64,000 nt of DNA from Urechis unicinctus (lineage: Eukaryota > Annelida > Polychaeta > Xenopneusta > Urechidae): contig CM067344.1 in assembly GCA_034190875.2 (NCBI GenBank), positions 14,060,801 through 14,124,800 of the forward strand, given 5' to 3'. The notes beneath the pieces were generated by a model. That model searched no databases. It saw only the letters and a list, made by a program, of their open reading frames with translations, and was not told the DNA's origin. Positions 1-12,100 of this stretch are shown in pieces. The position numbers and the translations under genes were made by a program. Position 1 is the first letter of the stretch. Each line of letters starts with the position of its first letter.

Positions 1-157
1 AACACAATCAGAGCTGTGAAGAGTGTTTGCATCTGGTTCATGATATGGGGGCATAAGGTCAAAGTGTATGATATTGATGCAAGTGTTAGTGAGTTGGGGA
101 CCACCAAAGAGCAAGTGATGTCCATGTGAAATCAGTTTCGCTGTTGGTGTGTTGTAG

Positions 158-3100
158 AGGTGGACGATATGGAGTTCCAGCCGCCCGAAGCCGAGCTGGA
201 TGAATACCACCATAAAGCCACGCGCACGCTGTTTGTGGGCAACCTGGAGAAGGAAGTAGACAAGGATAAGCTGAGGCAGATCTTTCACCGATTCGGCTAC
301 ATCATTGTGAGTCTTCAGTCGTTTTTCGTTCTGTCACATGACTGCTGTTAACTTGTACTTTGGAATCATCTGTTGATAGATTGATAACAAGCTGAGTGTT
401 ATGCTAACTCTTGTATAGTCGATAATGCAATGAGGTCATAATGACCAGTCGTGCCGAGCTGTGGGTACATTGTTATGTAGGATGGGGCCCTGCTGTACAC
501 TACACCCACATCAATGTGCCGTGGTTATTGTTGACCCATAGTGCACTTCTATTAGAGTCATCAGGTGTCTGGCTTTGGCTGTTAAATATCAAGTGAAGCT
601 ATTATTCAATTTAGAATGGTGGCTTATTGATACAGGATGGGTATCGGTTTCAGCTTGTAGGTATTTGCATGTAGTATGTTATGCCTGAAGGCTTGGTTTT
701 TGCAATTGTTCTCTTCTATAATTGGGGGTTGAATGTCTTTCTAACCTGAATATTACTAGCTTTCTTAGTAACTGTGTGTACTGATTGTCTCTGTTCATTG
801 TGCTATTTGTAAATCTCATGGGTAATGGGGTTTGTGTACTTGTATTCGAGTTCGTACCCCCCCCCCCCCCCCCCCTCTCTCTCTCTCTCTTGTGCATGGG
901 TATTTTCAGTGTGAAGGGAGGCGAGTGTGTAAGATAATGCCTCCTGTTATATGCTTGCCTGTGTGTGCGAACAACAGGACATAGACATCAAGAATCAGGG
1001 CAACGTGGCCTGCTATGCTTTCGTCCAGTACGATGACATCAAGAGTGTTGTCCAGGCGCTGCACACCATGGATGGCGAGTTCATCGGCAACAACAAAATC
1101 AAGGTGAACATGGCGTGCTGTTCTTAACGCTACCTAAGGCCTGCACTTTATTTAAGATACGAGGCTTCCGTACTGGTTGACCCGGTGGACGTGTGGCCTG
1201 TTTTTGTACACTGTGTCCTGTTTACGTCTTGCAGCCCCCAACACTGCACTGTCAAACTCAAGTGTCTTCTCAATGTCTCTCTAGCTGTCATTGGCAATGT
1301 TCTCTGTTACTGCCTGTTCACAGCTGGGATTCGGCAAAAGCATGCCCACCAACTGTGTGTGGATTGACGGCGTGGACGATTCAGTCTCCGTCAAGTTCTT
1401 ATCACGCCAGTTTACCCGCTATGGTCCCGTTAACTCCTGTGTCATAGACAAGGAAATGTGTCGTGCACTTATATTCTATGACAGTGCCGAATTGGCGCAG
1501 CGGGCCGTGAATGAGATGAGGGGGCGGGCCATCGCCGGCAAGAAGATCCAGGTAGGATGCAGCCGTGTCTGCCCTGTTGGTCTCTCTATCTCACTGCTAC
1601 GATGCACAATGTGCTGTCTTTTAAGATACACAGCTCGTGTTGTTGTGTTCTTGTTAGTTGCTAGCACTTAAGCTCATCAATGTGCACATTATAATGTTTT
1701 TATTGTGAAGATTAAACTGGCCGTGTTGTGTTCACATGACTTTGTGGTAAACTTCTGTTGATATTTGCATATCAAGTAAATATTTACTGTTGCATCACGG
1801 CACCATGTGATTCAGCAACATTTGCGCGTTTCCAGTGATGTCATTTCGTATTATGATATGTGTTAAGATCGACTTTGCCAGCCGTGATTGTCAAGTGTTA
1901 TTCTATGACAACATGGAGCGAACCAGTCAACTGAGGCCCGGAGAAAGACCTCTGGAGTTCCACGGTCCCTTCACAGACAACCGGTCAGTACCCTCAGCCC
2001 CTCCCTCAACACACATCTCTTGCTTATACTTCTTCTGTTCCCATGTTAACACGGAGAATGACGGTGCATATGTAACAGGGCAGCAACATCGTCGTCATTT
2101 GAGCGGTCTGCACCACCAGCAGCAGCTCCTGCGGCGGCGGCTCCGCCTCAGTTTGCTGGAGCAGCCTATGACAGGGCAACCTGGGGTCGTGGTGGACCAA
2201 GAGGTTTCCGTGGAGGTCGTGGGGGGAACTGGTCAAGTCGGGGAGACGGCAAATATTTTGACGGTTATAACGTGCCTGGCTCACAGGATGAATACAGTCG
2301 TGAACGGAGAAGCAGGTAAGATAACATCTAAGGCAGTTCAGACACTGAATATGTCCTCATTATATAATTCTTATAAGCTAGTAGTTTTTGGGCTCCATAA
2401 TATGGTTACATTTTGATGAGCTATTTAACATGTAAGTTTTTGTTGAGTCCATTCTCTTGGTGTTTGTATTAATCCATACAGCGTTTGAATGGAGCTGTAG
2501 ACGTGTGTCTGTGATGACTATGGTCTCATTACCTTGCCTGTGTTCAGATTCCCCGGGCAGGGTACTCCTGGGAGTGGTTACGGCAGCGTGGAGGACGGCC
2601 CCAGTACCTACGAGGATTATGGCCAGGAGTTACGTGAATACGGATACACCCAGCGCGATCGACCCACACCAGACAGTTCGCCGGCACCACGAGAGCACCG
2701 ACGCGAATCACGTGCCGACAGCCCCTTCTCTCGAAGCAGTCGCTTTGCCAGCCCCACTCACGACCCGTATGGGCGCGGTGAAGAGCGCACATTCAGCGAC
2801 CGCTACAGAGACACCGACAGCCAGTCAGGGGAGCGAGAGAGTGTACGTAGCTTCCGCAGTGGCGAGCCTCGACGAGACTCGCGACAGTATGACGAACAGT
2901 ATTTGCAGGATAGATATGTGTCTGACGATAAAGGGGACAGAGAGAGACGTGCTGGAAGTCCTACTAGTAGTGAATATAGCATGAGAAGTAAGAGTCCTTC
3001 ACGCTTTCGAAGCCGGAGTGCCAGCCCAGCAGTTTCTGTCAAAAGTAAAAAACACAAGGACAAGTCACATAGACACAACTCGCGTAGTCCAGACGAGTAT

Positions 3101-6100
3101 TATCGTGATTCTAGGACGCGAAGCCCCTCTGACTTCTCTCACAAATCTAAGGATACGCGGTCGCGAAAAAGTGAATATAAAGAGAAGCAAGAGCGCTATG
3201 AATCTGACAGTGATAGGCGTCCGAGGTTGGGAAGTAAAGTGTCTCGTGTGCCTAGTAATGAGAGTTTGGATAAACATAGCAAGAGGAGGCGGTCACGGGA
3301 CACAGATGCTCTTGAATCGGAGAGAAGTCTCTCTGAAACCCGACCCCGCAAGCGCACCCTGGAGGAATATTTCCGCCAGAAATCTAGTGACAGTGATGCC
3401 GCCAGACAGCGTCGTCTGGAGAGGCAGGTGTCTCGCAGCCTCTCTGCCGGTTCAAAGGACAGGAATAAGCAAGACAAGGCTGCCTTGGAATCCGTCTCAC
3501 ACACTCTCGGGCTGAAACCCCCGGTGCACGCTCACGCGACAAACGTGAAGGGAGAACATGGTGAGGAAGTGGGGAGTGGGTCAACCACCTCCGGAAGCAA
3601 AACTCCCATGGACTCTGACCAGGAGTCTTTTGGCGAGCAGCTTTCTTCGCACTCAAGTGGCGAGGTGACGCAGCTCGAGAAGGAGAAGCTCCACTTGCTG
3701 AGCATGCTGCAGCAGCTGGATGATACGGGGAGTACCAGCGAGGCCGAGGATGACCGGGCTAACAAGAAACCGCGCATGGAGGATGTATTCGACTTGGAAC
3801 GTGACCCCACCCTCAGCATGAAAAAATGGCGAGAGACTGCTCGCATGCTGGAAAACGCGGGTGATGAAATCAGTGCTTCTCAAACCAAAGCCCAAGCTGC
3901 TGAAGCTATTCAGGAGAAACTCAAAGCCCTTGACGCCAGCAAGTTCAAACCAATTGACTCCTCACAAAGCTTCCGAAAACAGATGGAAGCTCTGCGTAAA
4001 AATAGGCTCGAGTGTGAAGCCTCTAGGCAGCGAAAGGAGAGACAAAATGCTGTGAAGATGGTGTACGCTGGCACAGAGGAGGAGGCGTGTGATTCGTTGG
4101 CAATGTCCCCCAGAGAAATTCCATCCGAATTTATTCCAAACAAGCGAAGGAAAATGACAACTGACTCTTCTGTGATGGATTCTATGTCTAAACGTTCATA
4201 TAGAACTAAGCACATGGATGAGTCTATTGGAGTAAGCAGTGAAGGGGAGGAAGGGGAATGTGAGCCTGCCATGGTGCCAGCCCCGGTTCCCCCTCCCTCA
4301 ACCGTCCCTGATCTCACATTGTCTCTTAAGGATGAAATATTAGCTCGCAAACAACTCGTGTCTAAGAGTGAGCACACCAATAAGGAAGCTAGGGGTGAGT
4401 CGAGCAAAGGGGAGCGGAGCTCACGTGCTCGTAGGGACAGTCGCGACTCTTGCTCCCTGCGGAGTTCATCGTTAGAACTCAGGACAGACAATCCTCGAAT
4501 CATTCCAGATTCCCCGGTGGATGTAAGGGGGCCAGACGGTAAATTGGATAGCAGAAGGATACCTCAAGAACCCAGGAGTATACCTGATGGCAGCAAAAGG
4601 GAATTCAATATGTCTCTGCCGCTGCCCAAATTCGCTAAGAATGCTTTTCAAAGCAGCAAGCCTCAGGATAAGCCTATGGTGTCGCCCAAAACTCCTGCTG
4701 CTGTGCAGGCAGCATCTCCGCAGGTTTCTCCGGCCATTACTATGATGTCCTCGCCCCCCTTCTCTCCAGCTATCCACTCTCCTCAAATGTCTCCCGTCGC
4801 AAGTCGTGTGGAAGAGCAGCCACCTCCCCCACCCCCTCCGCCACCACCTCAAACCACACCCTCACGGGATCACTGCCTCTCTGCCATCGATGTCAATGTG
4901 TCCGACTCCGACCATGCTCCCTCTCGAATATCGGATATAACTGAGGCTGTTGGGGTGTGCAGCGAGTCGTCGGTGGAAGAGCCTGGCAGTAGCAGTCACA
5001 CCGTGGATGGTGAAATATGTGACACACCCCCCAGTCCACTGTCTCCTCCCCCACCTCCTCCCCCACCTCCACCAAAACAGTCATGCACTGAGAAAAAGGC
5101 AGTCTTAAGTGATAGTAACTCGCAAACCACTGACCCCATCGATTTGGTGCATGAGAACCACAAGTCATTGTCAACTTCGGCGGACAGTGCTGCTTTCCTC
5201 GACAAGACTTGTGCCACTAGCCCGGTGGGGGCCAAAACTCCTGAGTGTGCTGACTCTGATTCTGATTCTTCGGATTTAATCTCGCCAAGTTCCCCTGGGC
5301 GGCCGTCTCTCGACGAGCGGATACGAGCTCTGGACGAGAAGCTGAGTATGACCCAGAGCATGCCCAAGCCCATGAGTTCGATTGTGTCAGGCAGCTCCAC
5401 AGAAGTCAACTCGGCCAGCTTGTCATCTAACTCAGCCATATTGGATTACGGCAACAAATACAAGATTCGTAAACGTGATTCAATACCCTCAATGTCTTTA
5501 GCAGGAGACAAAGCCGAGCCGTCGCCAATCATGAAGTCCATCTTGTCTCGAAGTACCATCTTCGACCAGGATCAGGATCGCCTCAAGAACAGTGGCAACT
5601 CGGATGCCAGTGTCTTGGATGCAACCGCGTTAAAACTCCATGGAATACTAAAGAAGAGCCCGCCTTCTTCTAGGTTGGGCCCTCTGGTTACTGATGGTGG
5701 CAATATTGCTATGATACCCAGGCTGACTGGTGCCCCTGATCCTGTGATGTATCACACAGGGGCACCACAGGACCTCATGTCAGCTGCTGGCTACCCTATG
5801 CTAAACACAGCCAGTGCGGTGGCTCCACCTGCTGCCATCGCAATGGGATATAATTATAACTATGGCAACAGATCGCCTGCGTATTCTTCTGCGTTGAACT
5901 GTAACCCTGTTATCAACCAGGGTGTGGAGTGCTTATCACGAACTCTGTCCGTTGAATCGCTGCCCACGACTCCAGTGGCCTCGGGTCGGCCGTGTGATCC
6001 ACGTCGGGCAGCCCAGGAACACATGCGCATGCTGAGTTCTCGCCAGGTGTCGCCTGTTATCTCTCCCGGATACCCCCAACCTGTTGTTCCAGGTTTACCC

Positions 6101-9100
6101 CCTGATGCCAACAAACTCACAGTGTATGTGGCCGAACCTTATCCTGTTATGAATCCCGCTGCTGTGCCAGTGAACAGTACTATGTCACCACCTATATTAA
6201 AGAAGCAGGAGCTTCCTCCAACACAGGATACTGTGCTCATGACTGTGGCCCCAGCTAAACCGTCCATTAGTGATCTCGCCAAGACAAAAGAGATAAATTC
6301 TCCGCCTATCCCCATATTAAAAAAGGAAATTAAAGAGCCCTCGCCAGATAGGAAACCCTCACATTCTTCATCAAAACGCAAAGCCAATGAGGCTTTTGGA
6401 GATTTTTTATCCAAGAATGAATCGTTGAAGTCTGAAAAGAAGTCCGATGTTAAAACAATGGATGTGAGTACTGGTGTGGTGAAAGCAGAGACATTGAAAT
6501 GTGATACTAGCCAGGTGAAGAAAGAGAAGAAGCACGACAGTACCTCGGGGTCATCCTCATCATCTAAAGGTCACAAGGACAATTATAAAGATGCTTCCAA
6601 GAAGCATGGTTCTCATTCCAAATCTAATAGTGCTAAAATTAATGAAAAAAAGACTGAAAAGGACCCTCATTCAAATGATAAAAAGTTACCTGATGCAAAG
6701 AAGAAGGATCATAAACATCATGAGAAATCCTCCAGATCCTCAAAGACTCACAGCTCATCCAAGGATAAAACTGATCCGACCAAAACGAAAAAAGACGGTG
6801 ACTCGGATAGTAAAAAGGATAAAACAAGCCCCAATAAAATCAACTCGAAGTCGGACAAGGATAAGAGCAAGACTTTGGATAGGTGTGACAAGAACAGCAA
6901 GCACGAGAAGCATGATAAACGTGACCGCGGTGATGACAAGGGCCGAGGCTTGGGCAGCAGCAGCAAGAGCTCTGCCGGGGCCGACGGCTCGGCATCTAGC
7001 AAGCCCAAATCGGACTCTGCTGACAAGACTCTGGATAAACCCAAGAGTGCTGAAAAAAGCAAGTCCGCTGGCAACTCTTGCAGCAGCAAATCTGAATCGT
7101 CGTCGAAACCAAGTAAAGAGGCAAAGGATAAGCACGAGTCCAGACAGAGCAGCGAAAAAACGGAGAAAAGTGACAAGGCTACGGCTGCCAAAACCGCCAG
7201 CAGAAGTTCTCTCGGCAAAAGTGAGAAGAGTGATAAGGCTGTGAGCGACAAGTCGAGTACCAGGCGCAGTAAGTCCACTGATGGCAGACACCCCACTGGT
7301 GACGGCCATGTCAATTCGGATAAAAAGTCCGGTCGATCCAACTCTCACAGCAGAGCCACATCCTCCGATAAGAAATCCTCGCCGGATAAAAGTCGACCCA
7401 GGAACAGAAGTGACGGTAAATCAAGTGACAAGAAAAGTGACAAGCGCAAGAGGCGGAAGAGTTCGTCGGAAAAAAACTCCCCCACTTCTGAAAAGCTGCC
7501 AGGATCTGCCGTGCAAAGTCGTAAGAAATCGGACAAAAGTGAAGAAAATCGTGAATTGAAGATGCTGGGTTCGCCGTTGGATGGAGGCAATATTTACATG
7601 TCCATGTATGACATGGTGAAGAGCCGGTCTAACAAAGAGAGGGTCAAGGAGCCGTCAGAGAAGAAAACCAAACAGATGAGGCACAAGTTGGACGAAGCTC
7701 ATGTAAGTACCAGGTCCCCACACGTAGCCTGCAATGGGTTGAAATAATATCACCTATTGCTGGGTCTTGAATATGTTTTTCCTTATTTCTGTAACTACTC
7801 TTCACTTTGGGTTGTTGCATGTTCTAGTTGTTCATGTTGTTCCAATCAAATCCTAGTCTACTTCCAACGTAAAGATTATCAAATACCCAATATTGTTTTT
7901 TTCAAAAATCAACCTCCAACTATGTGGTCATCAATCGCATGCATTCCAACTAATCGAGGGTTATAATGTGGATGTTCCCAACAGTCGCGGAGAAGGCGCA
8001 GCAAGTTGAGCAGCAGCATGGAATTTGAGGAATCGAGCGACTTTGAATCGAATTCGGATGATTCCTCTGCAGCCAGAGATGTCGCCAAACCCCATGCAGC
8101 CAAGGTAGCTGAAACGAAAAGTTCCACTCCTAAACACCCGAAGAAGCAAATTCTACACAGCTCGAGCTCTGATGATGAACACGACATGAATGAAGGCCGG
8201 AAAGTGCCCCCTCCTACTAAGAAAAAGACGTTACATATGAAAAGGATTTCAGACGATAGTTTGTCAGAAACAACAGATTCTGACAGTGACTTTTCCATGA
8301 CCCTGTCTAAACCCAGAAAGTCGCCTTTACCTCAACCTATTAAGTCGAGTAAGAGCACACCATCCCACCCCACAAGCCAGTCTCAGCAGCCAAAGAAGCC
8401 AAAGTTCATCTATACATCCTCTTCGTCATCTTCATCAGATTTGAGTTCAGATTCTGATGAAGAATCAAGGGGCAAAGGCCCCCCATTCAAAACATTGGAA
8501 CAGAATAGCACTCCCAAGTCAGTTGGAAAAACCAAGGATATACCACAATCCCCTAAGCTGTCCAAGATAAAGACAAACAGCTGTAATTTCATCTCATCGG
8601 ATTCGTCTGACGGCAGTGATTCGGACATACTGCCATCAGTCCATGAGAAATCCAAATCGGGCCGCAAGAACTTCATTAAATCTGACGAGGAACCTCTCCC
8701 AAAACCACAGAAGCCCAAGTCTGACCACAAAATACATCCCAGAAAGATACCTTGTGAAGAATCTAGCAAGCTTCCAAAAGCCAAACCTAAAATTGAGAGC
8801 CTCATTTGTGACTCTGACTCAGAAGCAACAAGTGACTCGGAGTCGGCTTTGCGCAGAGTTAAGAAAGAGGAGAGGGAGAAGAAAAGGAAGAGCTTATCCG
8901 ATTCCAAAAAATCGCTGCTCCCTGAATCCAGCAAATCGGTGAACAAGATTCCCAAGAAAGTCAAGAAAGATGCAATCATTGAAAAAGGTATGAATCATGA
9001 AGAGGTTGCACCCTCTGTGAAGCCTCTCAATTCACCTTCAAGGATACCTCTTGAGACTAAAGCCCAACTTAAAGCCAAGCCTTCCATTCTGGAAGATCCC

Positions 9101-12100
9101 AAGCGGCCTGAGAGTCAGCGACAGGAGCGCGCTTCGCTGTTTGAGGTTGTGGAAGCCCACATGGAATCCCCGAAACTGGATCCAAGCTCAATGGACAAAG
9201 AGTTATTTGAGAGCAAGACAGACCAGATTGCTTTGTGTTGGAACGTAGATGAGGGCAACACGAGGACCCCCGTGAAACAATCCTTGTTGGAGGAGTCGGA
9301 TACATCTTCCATTGTTTCCTCTTCCAGGAGCAGCCCCGATTCGCGTCCCTCGTGCATCTCCAGGTCAGATAACATCTTTGAGAAGATGGAGTTGAAAGAA
9401 GATACAGTGTCACCCTTGGAGAAGCGTGGAGACACTGTGAAGGTTCTCGACACCAGCGCAGAAATCACACCTTTCGACCCGGTGCCGGATAACATCTCCC
9501 TCACCAGCCCAGATCCTGAGCCGTGTCCTCGCGTCAGAAAGGACTCTGAGAAGTCTGTCAGTGCTGAATCGGAGGATCTAGATATAAGACCGGAGGAAGA
9601 GCACACCACAACTAATGAAGAGGCGGAGTCTATTGTGAAACTGTTTGAAAGGCAGTGTGCCGAGCAGATGAAAGAGATGGAGAATGTTGTACCCGAGTAC
9701 GAGATGTCTCCAGCTGTTCAGGACGAGGTGGTGGACTTGGCTGAGGTGGAGAAGAGCGGTGAAACTAGTCAAGAGGAGCCCCAGGAGCCGGCTAATGATG
9801 AAGAGGAGGAGGAGGAGCTAGATAGGGAGAGTGCTGAAATAGATGATAAACAGGATGCAGTCGCAGCTCTCATCGAGGACGAACCGGAGACAAAGTCGGA
9901 TGACGCCGACAGCACTTGCAATGAACTTATCATTGACGAATCCTCCAGTCAAGATGAAGATCTTCCCCAGCTGGTCGTGGAAACTGTCGTCGAAACGCAG
10001 GAGGAAGCCGACCCTGATAGAGGTCTGGGCGAGGATATTGTGCCAACTCATGACCAGTTTCAGCCCATTCTAGTCGAGGATTATAAAGAGGATGGCAGTC
10101 GTGAACTTACTGAGCAGGAGGAAAGAGATGACGAAGCGAGCGGGAAACTGGTGGAGGCTTCTACGACGGATGCTGATGATGGAGAGGACAATGAAGCTGA
10201 TGACGGAGAAGAAGGTGATGAAGAAACCCCGGTGGTGATCGGAGGTCAAACAGAGCAGTCCATTCAGCTAGCCACTAAGGGTATAGAGGAGGAGTTGGAG
10301 AAAGACCCCCCAGTCGAGCCAGCATCTTCATCAGCAGCTCCAGCTACAGCTGTGATTGATAACGTGCCATTTTCTGCCATTGATATGAGTGTGGATGGTC
10401 TGTCTGCCGAAGACGAAACTGAGGAAGCTCGCGATGAACTCAATGCTGCCATCGAAAACCTGATCGAGAAGCATCTGGAACCTACAGTGGAGGAGCAGCA
10501 AGAGCAGGTGGAGATACAGACGGTGGAGGAGACCATCGTGCCTCCTGAGGAGACCCTCGTGGAGAGTGCTGAGGAGCAGGTTGTTGATATTGTAGAGGAT
10601 GTGCAGATTGAACAGGCTCCTTCGGTGGAGGTGTGTTGTGAGCAAACGGAGTTACCCACTGCCGCCCTGGAGGTGGTGAATATTCCCACCTCACCGTCTC
10701 TCGCTTCCCCAAATCAATACGACCAAGCGACTGCGGCTCCCAGGTTTTTACCCGAGGGTCATCTTCGAACACCAGACCTCTCTTTGGTGCCTGATATGTA
10801 CAAAGGGGCGCCTACGGAGCCACAGCGAGAACCTGTTGTATTGCGAGGTGATCAGCTGGAAGACCACGATGGCGAGAGGAACGACTTCCAACCAGCCGAA
10901 GTGACCCCTTCCAAATCTCCCAGAGGTCGTGGGCGAGGAGGAAGGGGTCGTGGGAGAGGTGGGAGAGGTAAGAAGAATGAGGACAACAGTAGGGCCTCTG
11001 CCAAATCACCTGCTTCAGAAAACACCCCAACAACACCAAATAACGAGCTAGGTCTTGGTTTGGTGGAGCAGCAGTCCAGTGCTTATCCATTTGACACCAG
11101 CAAAGTGAATACTTCAGATGGTAGTCTTGCTGATAGTAGCCTGGAACTGCAGTATCATAATGAGGAAGAGTTTGCTTTGGATCAAGAGGTGAAAACAAAA
11201 GGTGGCCGTAAAATGAGAGGGAAAGGCAGGAAGGGTAATTCCCCAAGACGAGAAAGTCGTAGTGAATCAGAGATGAGTGAAGAAGTCAGAAGTACTCCAC
11301 GTACCCCGACACGTGGTTCTCCCAGGAACCTCGATCCAGGCACGCCTCCTACACCCCCAACCCCACCTAGCGTCAGACGTAAGCTGGACATCTGTGAAGG
11401 TCCAGAAAAGTTCTCTTCGCGAGGGAGGAAGATAATACCAAAAGAGCGGGATGGGGAGGTGTCACCTGTGACAAGGAAGTCACGGAAGTCATCAGCACCC
11501 AGAGAAGGCGAAAGCCCATACACATTCGACCCCAAAAAGCCTGGTCAGAAGATCATGTCTGAGTCTGCCCCATCCATGATGTCCTCTGAAATGGATATTG
11601 AGATTAAGAAGCGGGGTAGGCACACTTCTCCTAAGCCTGGAGATGTGTCAGGCTTTGAGAACTTGGTGTCAGAAGAAAATATGGTAGATGACAAGGAGAT
11701 GGAAGAAAGAGGGGAGGATAACAAGAGACCGACGAGGAGGAGATCGCAAAGGATAGGACATAAGGAAGACACTGAGTCTGTTCAGGGTGCAGGTGAGCAG
11801 AATACTGATAGTCTGGCCGAGGATGGTGAGAATCACTCAGGAGTTGTATCCCAGGAACGGGTGAAGAGAGCGAGGAAAACGAGGCACAAGAAGGGCAATG
11901 AGGTGGACACGGCGAGTCCCAGGAGGCACGAGTATGAATCCAATTCTCCCAGGACCAATTCGCCCAAAGCTTCTCCCGTTGTAAAGTTGGAGAAGCTGCC
12001 GCTGGAGTTCATGAGGAGGGACGACCTTGATGATGCTGAATCCGATACCAACATGCCGGTGAAGGATCTGTACGAGTGGGAGGATGATGATGAGAAACCC

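Noticed and set aside
6748-7348. Two 197-codon minus-strand frames opposite SPEN exon 6
   Set aside because: Antisense shadows of a Ser/Lys-rich codon pattern.
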